Shown: positions 21,400 through 31,468, counted from the first letter of the stretch. The stretch: 64,000 nucleotides of DNA from Paulinella micropora (GCA_019918135.1 WBZZ01003859.1:85683-149682), one strand, 5' to 3'. Program-made: numbers and translations. The notes: a model not told the origin generated them from the letters alone.

Positions 21400-21881
21400 T
21401 GTAATTTCTAAGCTTCCGCACCGGTTTTACGCTTCAAAAACATTATAAATGTGCTGAAAAAGCTAGTATTAATATTATTTCATACATACTTCAAGTAGGC
21501 AGTGAGTATGTATAACTATTACAAGTGAGTGGCAAGTATGCTGCTTGTAATCGTTATACATACTCACTGCCTACTTGAAGTATGCATGAAATTATATTAA
21601 TACAAGTTTGTTCAGCATATTTACAATGTTTTTGAAGCATAAAACCGGTGCGGAAGCTTAGACTTCAGAGTGAGTGACAGTGTTTTACACTAGTCACTGT
21701 GAAACTCAGCATACTTGCCACTCACTCGTAATCGTTATACATACTCACTGCCTACTTGAATTATGCATGAAATTATATTAATACTAGTTTGTTTAGCATA
21801 TTTATAATGTTTTTGAAGCATAAAACCGGTGCGGAAGCTTATATTTCAGAGTGAGTGACAGTGTTTTACACTAGCCTCACT
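21400..21881. repeat. Subterminal repeats, right
   Basis: Two direct copies of the 180-base unit (about 21,543-21,720 and 21,721-21,880) are preceded by an inverted, more diverged copy (about 21,410-21,535), so the right end is a nested palindrome. All carry AAACCGGTGCGGAAGCTTA and CGTTATACATACTCACTGCC. Confidence 0.75.
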
Positions 21882-22392
21882 GTGTCACAGTGACTAGTGT
21901 AAAACATAGTCACTCAACTTGAAGTCTAAGCTTCCGCACCGGTTTGATGCTTCAAAAACATTGTAAATATGCTAAACAAACTCTTATTAATATAGTTCCT
22001 TGCATAGTTCAAGTAGTCGGTGAGTATGTATAACGACTATAAGTGAATGGCTGCCACCAGTAACAAACTTGAAAATTTCTAGTCACATTTGAATTTGAAT
22101 TTGAATTTGAAGTAATATCATTAGAATTTAATCAATTAAACATAATTACGTTGATTTTGATGTAAAACAACATAAAAACTAAGAAAAACCAAGCTCAGGC
22201 AAGCCAAAACCACAATTTAGCCAAAATATAGCTAACGGTCGAAAAACAGTTGTAACGGCTAGAAATTCAAATTAAAAAAACTTTTTGTTTAAAATAGTTA
22301 AAATACATTAAAATCTTTCATTTTCATGCTACTCCCATCAATTTTCAAAACCTTTAGACTTAGCTTGCATGTTAGCTTGCATTATATCCGGT
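21882..22392. repeat. Right terminal inverted repeat (about 511 bp)
   Basis: Reverse complement of 13,554-14,065 with few differences. The outer end reads GCTTGCATTATATCCGGT. Confidence 0.9.
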
Positions 22393-22396
22393 CCTG
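22393..22396. repeat. Putative 4 bp target-site duplication, right (CCTG)
   Basis: This matches 13,550-13,553 on the other side of the transposon. Confidence 0.45.
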
Positions 22397-22559
22397 TCGA
22401 CTCTATATCGGCTGTATACTCCTCTCTCTCCTCGTCATCTCTATCCCTAGTATCCCCCCTCTCTTCAGAGTACTGAGTCTCCTGCTCCTGCTCCTCTCCT
22501 CCCTCACTAGGACCATAATCAGTTGGTGTCACACCAGCCTGCTCATTCTCGTCTTCCAT
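22397..22559 (-). CDS. N-terminal acidic segment of the interrupted Gag-like gene
   Basis: ATG at 22,559 opens MEDENEQAGVTPTDYGPSEG followed by Glu/Asp/Arg-rich sequence up to the transposon boundary. Removing the transposon and one target duplicate places it directly upstream of the Gly-rich start of the block at 13,549. The frame then depends on the length of the G run there. Upstream of the ATG lies a 33-base A run (minus strand; 22,592-22,624) and no LTR that I can recognise. Confidence 0.5.
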
Positions 22560-22585
22560 CTTATGTTATGAGAGTCTCGTCTGCT

Positions 22586-22591
<6 letters not shown>

Positions 22592-22624
<33 letters not shown>
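22592..22624. repeat. T homopolymer
   Basis: An uninterrupted run of about 33 T. It may be the oligo(A) tail of a retroposed sequence on the minus strand, or simple slippage. Confidence 0.6.
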
Positions 22625-22639
22625 CTGTTATTCTTATCA

Positions 22640-23446
22640 CTCTATGCAACCTTTTTCTCTTTCTTCCTTTTCTCTGTTGAAATAGTTATGGGGCGTCAGG
22701 CCCTACACAGAGATAACGATAGTTTGGTCAAAAGAGCTGTTTTGTAGAAATCAGTCTGTCGTCGGACAGTGCTTCGATACTTGTCTTGCTCTTGTGTGAG
22801 ATATGTGCAATTTCCTCTGGTTTCTGCAGAGAAAATGCAAGGAAAATGGTTCAGAACAGAGAGTGGGAGTGATTTGCTCGTTTCTCCTCTGTCTGTGTGT
22901 TTGTTTGAGGTTTGTTTCGCACTTGTCCTACTTGGCTTCATGCAAGCAGCAAGAGGGAGTGGAGTGGGTGTGGTCTGGTGTCTTGTAGAAGAGCACACAG
23001 AAGCCAAATGTGCACAAGGGCTAAAGGTTATGCCAGCTTGTGAAAAATTGATTGCTTGTTTGTATTGAGGATGAGTAGGAGTGTTTGTTTTCGTCTGATG
23101 TCTGTGCGACAGATCAGCGAAAAATAAATTTGTGCTTATCTGATGTCTCAGCGCACGACAGATCAGAAAAGAAATCAGCCTTTAGCTATGGACTCCAAAT
23201 GTACTATCCCCAACGATAGCTCAATGGAAGAGTAAGTCGGAAATATAACCAAACACAGTCCTCAAAAAGAGAATGATGTCTCGTTATATTAGCTCAGTGA
23301 CGCAAAGACAAAAAGCCGCCAAAAGACCAGGATCAAATTGGCATTTCAGACGTGTCAGGCCAGACGAAATCTATAAATAAGTTTTTACAGGATAATTCGG
23401 GGGGTGATGTCCACTCTCTCTCTCTCTCTCATCGTGACTCTCTCTA

Positions 23447-23512
<66 letters not shown>

Positions 23513-24300
23513 ACGCACACACACACTGACACACACACACAGTGACGGTGAGTGGGAAGACGAAGAGTGCAGTATTAATTAGTATTAATAATAGCCCCGA
23601 TGATGCACCGGCCGCCACCAAGAACGAAAGTGAAACTTCCGTGTGACCATGGAAGTTACGCCAGCACTGTGACTGCTTTCATATTAATATTAATAAAATA
23701 TTTGCTATTAATACTCATAGAGCAGAGTGGGAAGGCGAAGAGCCTCCGAACCGATAAAATGCAGGGAAGGTATTTATATAATAAGAGATACAAAAAGCTA
23801 TGAGAAAAATGAAGCGAGCTCGGAAACAAGAGATGACTCTAACTATTAATATTGAATTACTTCCAAAAAACTTTATGATGTACTGAACAAGCCTGAATCG
23901 GAGCCTCATTATTGGAATTGCTATATAATATTATATATATATATAATATTAATACAATATATTAATATTGTATCAATATATATATATATATATGTATATA
24001 TTATATATATATATATATATGTATATATATAAACTTCATTGACTGAAATTGCACGTTTTTGAATATTTATTAATATGAAGTGTGACATTTCGATCGATGG
24101 CTAAGCAACTCTCTCCCCCCCCCCCCCCGCCCCCCTCCTTCCCCGCCAAGAATCATTGAAATTTTTTTTCTGCTGTCTCGACCAAATACCTTTGCATTCC
24201 TGCGACGATTACTTCAAAGCTGGGAGGCGCATCAAGTTACCCGTAGTATATAGTAACCTGATTCTCAATGCATATCAATATTGATCATAAGTCAGACTTA
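22640..24300. other. No gene recognised; microsatellites
   Basis: The stretch holds (CT)n with CACA at 23,417-23,560, AT-rich palindromic (TA)n at 23,925-24,030, and a C run at 24,116-24,128. Open frames such as 22,769-23,068 have no motif and no supportive context. The stretch around 23,215-23,235 resembles an A box but no B box follows. Confidence 0.5.
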
Positions 24301-24675
24301 GCACTAATCAAGCTGTTTACTCAGCTGTGGAATACTTCCCAGCGACTCGCAGCGCTGTGCAGTAGAAGGTGAAGCGGAGGCTGCGGCCAGGTGGCGAGGC
24401 AACTTGGACGGGCCAATGGTGTGAAAAAAGAAAGGAGTTGGTGAAAGCCCGGGTCTTCCACCGCACAGACCCAAATCTCAATCTCAACCCAAGCAAGAAG
24501 GCAAGTGAGGTCTCCCGTTAAGTCGCATGGTCCTTCGCTTCTTCGGTTTGTACATTTTAACAAGTGTCCTGTATTAAATGTCATGTTCTTGAAAAGTTTT
24601 TTGCCCTTGGTAAGATCTACCGTTCGCAGCCGCGTACTTACGCAACGCCCACACCAACCTCGCGAAGCTTTTGCC

Positions 24676-27029
24676 TCAAGTAAGGCGCTCTCTCTCTGGC
24701 GGCCTGAGATTATCCCATTCATAAAAAGGAACAGAGACAACCCGCAAATCCATCGCCCGCAGCAGGCGATGCTTGTACAATGTCCGGAAAGTAAATTTCC
24801 TTCCAGGACCAGGACCTCCTGAAACAAAATGAGTGGGTCCGTCAACCTCGATGACGACCTTGTGCTCGATCAAGCCGATGTCTACCCAGAGACCGCTACT
24901 AGTATCCTCGTTGACGTGCGGAATCCCGGCATCCCGAAGCGTCTTGGTCATCTCCTTGTGAAATTTAGAACTTTTCGCTGCGTTGCTCAGGAAGCTCAAT
25001 TTGCAAGCGGCAGCCAGCGCGGCGGGTAGGACAAGGTCTAAAGAGGGATGCTCCCATAGAAGCGAGAGATGCACGTAGTACAGCTGAGTACAATATTCTA
25101 GATCCAACTCTTTTGGATCCATCCCTGCCCTGTATTGAACAAGCAGGGCAAGCAAACGAGAAAACATTGCTGGATGGACATGATTTAACATCATACACGC
25201 ATGTAAAGTGTTCGCGATGCCCCCATCTTGCCATTGATTTAGTTTCTTTAATTAAATTGAACAACAACAACAACAACAGCAACTTAGTTACTTTAATTAA
25301 ATTCAACAACAACAACAACAACAACAACAATAACAATAACAACAACAACAACAACAACAACACACCATCTTGCCATCAGTTTAATTTTTTACCGCGCACA
25401 AAGACCTCAGCACTTCCTCGCCCGGGTTGTAATTGAGCATGGCACACGCGTTCAACGTGTTCGCTATGTTCTGTGCATTGAACGTGTTCGCTTTCTTCAA
25501 CACCTCCGTGCACAACGTCCTCAGCGCCTCCTCGCCAGGGCTGTAGTCGAGCTTCGCGCACGCGTTCAAAGTGTTCGCAATACCCTGTGCATTGAACGTC
25601 TTTGCTTTCTTCAACGCCTCCGTGCACAACGTCCTCAGTATTTCCTCGCCAGGGTTGTAGTCGAGCTTCGAACACGCGTTCAAAGTGCTCGCTATTTCCT
25701 GCTGATTGAATGTCTTCGCTTTCTTCAACGCCTCCGTGCACAACGTCCTCAGCACTTCCTCGCCAGGGTTGTAGTTGAGCTTCGAACACGCGTTCAAAGT
25801 GTTCGCTATGTTCTGTGCATTGAACGTCTTCGCTTTCTTCAACGCCTCCGTGCACAACGTCCTCAGCATTTCCTCGCCAGGGTTGTAGTCGAGCTTCGAA
25901 CACGCGTTCAAAGTATTCGCTATTTCCTGTGCATTGAACGTCTTCGCTTGCTTCAACGCCTCCGTGCACAACGTCCTCAGCACTTCCTCGCCAGGGTTGT
26001 AATCGAGCTTCGAACACGCGTTCAAAGTGTTCGCTATTTCCTGCTCATTGAACGTCTTCGCTTGCTTCAACGCCTCCGTGCACAACGTCCTCAGCACTTC
26101 CTCGCCAGGGTTGTAGTCGAACTTCGAACACGCGTTCAAAGTATTCGCTATGTCCTGTGCATTGAATGTCTTCGCTTGCTTCAACGCCTCCGTGCACAAC
26201 GTCCTCAAAACTTCCTCGCCAGGGTTGTAGTCAAGCATTCGCTATGTTCTGTGCATTGAACGTCTTGCTTTCTTCAACGCCTCCGTGCATAACGTCCTCA
26301 GCACTTCCTCGCCAGGGTTGTAGTCAAGCTTCGAACACGCGTTCAAAGTGTTCGAAATACCCTGTGCAGTGAATGTCTTCGCTTTCTTCAACGCCTCTGT
26401 ACACAACGTCCTCAGCACTTCCTCGCCAGGGTTGTAGGCGAGCTTCGCCATGCAGGTCAGAGAGTTTGCTATCGCTTGAGCATCTAAGATACCGCCTGTT
26501 CCTTTGTGATCTTGCAGAGCTCTTGTAATAACTGAAGGTCGCTGGGCGCGCGGGACTCGCTCACCCGCAAGTCTCGCACACCCAGCCAGGTGTTGGACAC
26601 GTCTTTGCCTTGCAATGCAGGCAGCTGCAGCTTGAGCTCGCCCATCATAGAGGCAAAGGCCGGGCTGGAACGCGTGCGTGCAACAACGGATTGCTGCTGT
26701 TCTGGCTGAGCTTCCCGCACCGCCTTGCCAAGCTGATAGAAGGCCGACACCGCCTGGCTGGCCTCAAGCTTGCCTGAGCTCCAGAGCTCAAGAATTTCTG
26801 TGACAGACTTCCCTCTGATGGGGACTTTTTTCTTTTTCTGGGGCTGCTTTCCCTCCGAAGGCTTGCTGACTTGTTTGTCATTCGGCACGCTTGCACGTCG
26901 AGATGAGAGCAAGCGTTGAGGCAGGGAGGCGAAAGAAGCCTGGAAGGAAGCATGCAAGGACGATTGGGACGACCGCAGCAAGAGCGCGCTTGCAACACAC
27001 AAGCGACGCATCGCGACCCTGCTGCACAC
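24676..27029 (-). CDS. RAP-domain protein with 38-residue helical repeats, probable organelle RNA-binding factor
   Basis: The N-terminus (ATG near 27,011; MRRLCVASALLLRSSQSSLH) is Arg/Ser/Leu-rich without acidic residues, like a mitochondrial presequence. After a linker, at least nine tandem 38-residue repeats (25,381-26,451; unit motif LDYNPGEEVLRTLCTEALKK...IANTLNACSK) form helix pairs of the OPR/heptatricopeptide type. An intron with (TTG)n follows (about 25,190-25,395). The last exon carries the RAP domain: IEHKVVIEVDGPTHF, then RTLYKHRLLRAMDLRVVSVPFYEWDNL. RAP proteins process or translate organelle RNAs. Two breaks are seen: a frame change near 26,490 joining N-terminus and repeats, and a repeat unit near 26,240-26,270 with a 1-base and a 20-base deletion. 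These give a premature stop unless they are assembly errors in near-identical repeats. Confidence 0.75.
25255..25365. repeat. (CAA)n microsatellite in an intron
   Basis: Two CAA/AAC arrays, preceded by a short duplicated segment (TTTAATTAAATT), lie between the repeat exon and the RAP exon. Confidence 0.8.
25381..26451 (-). repeat. 114-base coding tandem repeat
   Basis: The cores CCTCGCCAGGGTTGTAG recur every 114 bases (for example 25,645, 25,759, 25,873, 25,987, 26,101). Units are nearly identical at DNA level, including silent sites, which points to recent expansion or homogenisation. Confidence 0.9.
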
Positions 27030-27169
27030 ACAGGATGCGTATGCGTACGAAATTTGTATGACTCAGACATACATACCTGTAGATTATCTTTCGCGTGAAT
27101 TTTTGTGCGTTCCATGTCAGCATCATGATAATCCGCTCGTCACATAACATGACATTGCATAACGTGCAT

Positions 27170-27545
27170 AACGTAACGTAGCATAACATAACATAACATA
27201 ACATCACATCACATAACATAACATAACATAACATAACATAACATAACATAACATAACATAACATATTAACATAACATAACATTGAATCGCAATACACCAC
27301 ATAACATAACATAACATATAACATAACATAACATAACATAACATAAAATAACATAAAATAACATAACATAACATAATATAACATAACATAACATAACATA
27401 ACATACATAACATAATATAACATAACATAGCATAATATAATATAACATAACATAGACAAGATGACATAACATGGCATGACATTGACATGTCATGACTTTA
27501 CATATAACTGTGACACGACATGACATGAAGGAACATAATATGACG
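27170..27545. repeat. (ATAAC)n pentanucleotide satellite
   Basis: About 350 bases of ATAAC repeats with occasional changes. The Cys/Tyr/Met/Leu-rich open frames on the minus strand are repeat translations. Confidence 0.9.
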
Positions 27546-27662
27546 TAACGAATATAATTTGCCTAGCAAAACATGAAAATCATTCTACAGATGAACAAAT
27601 CCCTTGAAAAGAAAGTCATGTAGCGCATGAACGTCAAGAACAAGTTCTTCCTATTGGCCAAC

Positions 27663-27794
<132 letters not shown>

Positions 27795-27795
27795 T

Positions 27796-28061
27796 GGACA
27801 CCGTGATAGCCCAGTGGTCAAGTTCTACCATCTGGGCCCTGTCGCCAGTTCGATTCCCGTCGGTGCCACCAGTATTTTCATTGAACATACCGATCCGTCT
27901 GGACCAGTATTTTCATTGAACATACCGGCCCGTCTGGAAGTGTTGGAACTGCCCTTGCGGGGGTGTCATTAGAGCTTATCGTCAATTCTTCGTACTCCCC
28001 TCACGGGTGAGACGATGGAGGCGCATGTGCAGAAATGCATCAGCCATTGACAGAGAAGCAC
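27796..28061 (+). mobile_element. SINE-like copy E, full length, plus strand
   Basis: The head at 27,796-27,870 starts GGACACCGTGATAGCCCAG and contains A box TAGCCCAGTGG, B box AGTTCGATTCC and ends GGTGCCACCA, which mimics a tRNA with CCA. The duplicated CATTGAACATACCG segment, the common body and an (ATT)n tail follow. RNA polymerase III would be expected to transcribe it. Confidence 0.8.
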
Positions 28062-28079
28062 TATTATTATTATTATTAT

Positions 28080-28145
28080 ATTGTTTTTGTCTCTCTGTCT
28101 CTGTCTGTCTCTGTCTGTCTCTGTCAGTCTCTGTCTATCTCTATT

Positions 28146-28176
<31 letters not shown>

Positions 28177-28407
28177 TTCTGTCTCTGTCTGTCTGCCTCT
28201 GTTGCATCTGTTGCTTCTGTCTGCCTCTGTCTGCCTCTGTCTCTGTCTGCCTCTGTCTGCCTCGTCTGCCTGTCTGCCTGTCTGTCTCTGTCTGTCTGTC
28301 TGTCTGTCTGTCTCTGTAGTCTCTCTCTCTCTCTTCGTCTGTCTGTCTGTGTCTGTCTGTCTGTCTCTGTCTGTAGATAGATAGATAGATGGATGGATAG
28401 ATGGATG

Positions 28408-28440
<33 letters not shown>

Positions 28441-28455
28441 ATGGATGGATAGATG

Positions 28456-28490
<35 letters not shown>

Positions 28491-28960
28491 GGATAGATAG
28501 ATGGATAGATAGATGGATAGATAGATAGATATATAGATAGGTATATAGATAGGTAGATAGATAGGTAGATAGATAGGTCGATAGATAAATAGATAGATAG
28601 ATAGATAGATAGATAGATGGGACAGATAGATAGGCAGGTCGGTAGGTAGCTAGGTGGGTAGGTCGGTCGGTCGGTAGGTAGGTAGGTAGGCAGGTAGGTA
28701 GGTAGGTAGTCAGGTATGTAGGTATATATGAGTACTTATATGTATGTATGTATGTATGTAGGTAGGTAGGTAGGTAGGTAGGTATGTTAGGTTAGGTAGG
28801 TAGGTAGGTAGGTAGGTTAGGTAGGTAGGTAGGTAGGTAGGTAAGGTAGGTAGGTAGGTAGGTAGGTTGGTAGGTAGGTAGGTAGGTAGGTAGGTAGGTA
28901 GGTAGGTGGTAGGTAGGTTGGTAGGTAGGTAGGTAGGTAGGTAGGGTAGGGTAGGTGGGT
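28080..28960. repeat. Compound microsatellite (TCTG)n, (GATA)n, (GTAG)n
   Basis: Three tetranucleotide blocks follow one another: TCTG/TCTC (28,080-28,376), GATA/GATG (28,376-28,620) and GTAG/GTAT (28,630-28,960). Each block changes by one base from its neighbour motif. Confidence 0.9.
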
Positions 28961-28993
28961 ATGGATTTGTGTATGCACACACATTTTTATATC

Positions 28994-29096
28994 GGGGGTG
29001 TCAGTAGAGCCTATCGTCAAATCTTCATAATCCCCTCACGGGTGAGACGATGGAGGCACATGTGCAGAAATGCATTCGCCATTGACTGAGAAGCAC
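28994..29096 (+). mobile_element. SINE-like copy F, 3' part only
   Basis: It starts in the body at GGGGGTGTCA and runs to GAGAAGCAC, then a (TTA)n tail (29,097-29,222). It is more diverged than the other copies. Confidence 0.7.
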
Positions 29097-29120
29097 TATT
29101 ATTATTATTTATTATTATTA

Positions 29121-29191
<71 letters not shown>

Positions 29192-29619
29192 TTTTTTATT
29201 ACTATTATTATTATTATTATTATAGAACAGACAGACAGATAGACAGACGACAGACATAGAGACGTATGCAAGTTATGCAATGTTTTGCGAAGAGGAAAAT
29301 AGGAAGAGAATGATCAGAATTTCTCCAAAACAATGAAATATGTATATTTCATAAATAGATGGGTGTATATTCACGGTGGGGCACGTAAAGAATCTCAAAT
29401 TGAGTCTTGTTGTTCTTGACCGGACTGTTCGCAATTTGATCCGGTTTGTTATTAATTTCATGTTCCATATTAGAATGGGACTGTATTTAATAATAAGCAC
29501 TCATTTGAAGTACTGAAAGTTGCTGACTGTCTAACTGAAGTCAAGCAGCCATACTGGCTGATAGTGTTAGTAGTCCGCAGAGTCGATGCAGTCGTCCAAG
29601 GTCTCTCGGGCTTGGCTCG

Positions 29620-30532
29620 TCAACGTCGAAAGTAATCCTCAGCAAGAGGCTTGGAAAGCCCCTTTGCTTCGCGGCAGGTGTTAGCAACCTCCTTGATGAA
29701 ACTTACTTCTTCTTTGGTTTGGAACGTAACATGCATTCCAAAAGCGAAGTTGTTGTTTGCTGATTTCATCAGATCTGCTCGAATAGCTAGCGGCACTGGA
29801 GCTTTGGGGTGGCTGTCTGCTACTACCTTTCGGATCCACTCATTGACTAGTCTGACAAGTTCAACGCTGCGTTGGACTTGGTCAGGACAAACAATTTTAG
29901 TCACTTTTTCGAAGCAATCCACCAGAACTCGTAAAGTCTGGCCACAAAGGTTTGGAGTTTTTCCCATGCAAAAAAGGATAAGTTCTTTCTCAATAATCTT
30001 GTGCCCAGGTGACTTATCCTGTGGAAGAGCAGCTAAGCGCTCACGCAGTGCCTTATTCTCTTCTTTGAGCCTGGCCATTTCGATGTCTTTCTGGATAGCG
30101 TTTGCAGTGGGCCTGAGTGCTTTGTTGTTCACAATACCCTTCGGGTTATCAGTTTTGGCGCCAGAGCTACCCTCAGACACAGGGGACGAGAGCATGTCTC
30201 CCCAATTACGATTGCATTTGTCAGCTGCTGACTGAGATAGAATTCTCTGTTTTTTGCATTTGGACCCCTGATCAAAATCATCCACTTCTGGTGAAGGAGA
30301 ACGAGTACGAGCTGTGACAGTAGAACGGCCAGTAGAGGAACGAGAGAGAGTAGGATACTTCTCCACTGACTTTACAGCATGTGCTGCTAAGTTCATGATT
30401 AGTTTAAACGATACGTAATCATCCTCTTCCAACGTTTGGTTGCTCATGTTCAAGCTGTTGTCAGTGTCCTGACCAGGTGGTGATTCATGTTTTCGCTCCT
30501 TGCCAGTTGGGGCGTTCAGGAAATCTGCTGAA
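29620..30532 (-). pseudogene. Host gene, 3' part, interrupted by the viral element
   Basis: The minus-strand frame enters from the viral TIR and becomes host sequence at 30,532 with SADFLNAPTGKERKHESPPG. A Ser/Thr-rich region with Lys/Arg pairs (SKCKKQRILS) follows, then a short coiled coil (ARLKEENKALRERLAAL), then a helical C-terminal domain (LRVLVDCFEKVTKIV, LVNEWIRKVV) ending at 29,620. I recognise no family. The 5' part lies across the viral insertion at 51,808-52,036. The reading frame is preserved at the empty site, which confirms that both halves are one gene. Confidence 0.65.
30527..30532. repeat. Target-site duplication, left (GCTGAA)
   Basis: GCTGAA flanks the viral element here and at 51,802-51,807. 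Six bases is the usual duplication size for Polinton-type integrases. Confidence 0.85.
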
Positions 30533-30702
30533 AGAAGATAATTACACTTTTCGCGCAGGTATTTTTTAAGAAAAATACCAGCCCGAAAAGTGTCGTTAAG
30601 CCCCAAATTCATCATCATAAGAAATCGAAGAGAAATCATATTGACAAAGGAAATACAGCTATGGACGAAAGAGAGAAATCGAAGAGAAATCGAAAAGGAA
30701 TA
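30533..30702. repeat. Left TIR of the viral element
   Basis: It begins AGAAGATAATTACACTTTTC and matches the reverse complement of 51,633-51,801 over about 170 bases with under ten differences. Within it ACACTTTTCG and CGAAAAGTGT bracket GGTATTTTT/AAAAATACC, so each end can form a hairpin (30,544-30,593). Confidence 0.92.
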
Positions 30703-30759
30703 ATTTAATTAATTATTTTACATTTATAAAAATATATAAACTACAATATAATACATAAG

Positions 30760-31001
30760 ATGCCAAGACCAAAACTATACGAAGGAGAAGCAAGACGAAA
30801 GAGAAATAACGAGAAAGCTCTCGCATACTACTACCGCCACCAGGAAAGGTTGAAGGAGGAAAGAAAAGCAAAAGCATTAAAGCAAAAGTATTAAAGCAAA
30901 AGCAAGAACTAGAGGAATACAAAAGGAAGATACAAGAGCTGGAAGATAGACTGAGTAAAATAACTGTCCAAGCCCATATAATTTTTTTTCGGTCCCGGTA
31001 A
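30760..31001 (+). pseudogene. Small basic coiled-coil protein, bZIP-like, frame-broken
   Basis: ATG at 30,760 starts MPRPKLYEGEARRKRNNEKA, a basic stretch suited to DNA binding, and stops at 30,894 after 44 codons. A 14-base tandem duplication (TATTAAAGCAAAAG) just before the stop shifts the frame. Beyond it the other frame continues a coiled coil (KQELEEYKRKIQELEDRL) to a stop at 31,001. Without the duplication the protein would be about 75 residues with basic region plus leucine-zipper-like helix, as in small viral regulators. The first gene inside the left TIR. Confidence 0.5.
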
Positions 31002-31105
31002 AAATATTTTTCATCTAAAGACATAAGCGCCATATAATAACGGTAAAAACATTAATTAATTATTTTTAGAAAAAGTATCTTACCTAAGATATACATAACG
31101 GTAAA

Positions 31106-31450
31106 ATGTCAAAACCCCTCAAATACCCACAAGTACCCATGGCCGACAAAATGAGAAAGAAAAGGGAGCTAGGGCACAACTATAACGAAGGTTTGGAGAG
31201 GTCAAAAAGACGTAACTGTGTCGTTTGTCTGCATGCCTTTTCAGAGAAGAATGTGTCGTTTGTCTGCATGCCTTTTCAGAGAAGAATGTATCTTACATTA
31301 TGTTTTATTGTGCTACCTGTGGGCCAGATGTGCTGCTGTGTGTGTTTGGGGGGGGGGGGGGCGGGCGAACATGTCACTCGTGGCACAAACAGCACGGAAT
31401 CCCTCAAAAAAAATGTAAAACGCCGTCGTATTAATCAATCTGACTCTTAA
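31106..31450 (+). pseudogene. PiggyBac-type C-terminal cysteine-rich domain remnant
   Basis: The frame starts MSKPLKYPQVPMADKMRKKR and has a basic stretch, then RRNCVVCLHAFSEKN. A 33-base tandem duplication (about 31,217-31,283) follows and changes the visible frame. Across frames the pattern is CVVC, YCATC, LLCV and CHSWHKQHG, the arrangement of the C-terminal zinc-binding domain of piggyBac transposases (C-x2-C ... C-x2-C ... LC ... C ... WH). A G run near 31,350 adds another frame change. It may be a captured transposase fragment or a viral zinc protein with convergent spacing. Confidence 0.4.
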
Positions 31451-31468
31451 CGACCTTGTGGTTGCCAG

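Larger units (their letters stand above)
13554..22392. mobile_element. DNA transposon with long terminal inverted repeats
   Basis: An 8.84 kb unit is bounded by nearly identical inverted repeats of about 512 bases beginning ACCGGATATAATGCAAGC. It carries two divergent intron-containing genes: a candidate transposase on the minus strand (14,415-18,666) and a coiled-coil accessory gene on the plus strand (19,094-21,226), plus subterminal repeats of about 180 bp at both ends. It inserted into the coding part of a Gag-like gene. The high TIR identity points to a fairly recent insertion. The superfamily is not certain. Confidence 0.8.

Noticed and set aside
22769..23068. 99-codon ORF with hydrophobic stretch
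   Set aside because: No motif, no neighbouring gene and no splice pattern; probably chance.
23205..23290. tRNA-like sequence around TAGCTCAATGG
   Set aside because: Only an A-box-like match; no B box or acceptor pairing found.
25381..26451. CRISPR-like array
   Set aside because: The periodic 114-base unit is a coding repeat of a RAP protein; there are no unique spacers.
27170..27545. Telomere-like repeat
   Set aside because: The unit is ATAAC, not a known telomere repeat, and it is embedded in internal sequence.
27796..27870. A functional tRNA gene
   Set aside because: The head has A and B boxes but the arms pair imperfectly, and it occurs as part of repeated SINE-like units with a common body and (ATT)n tail.
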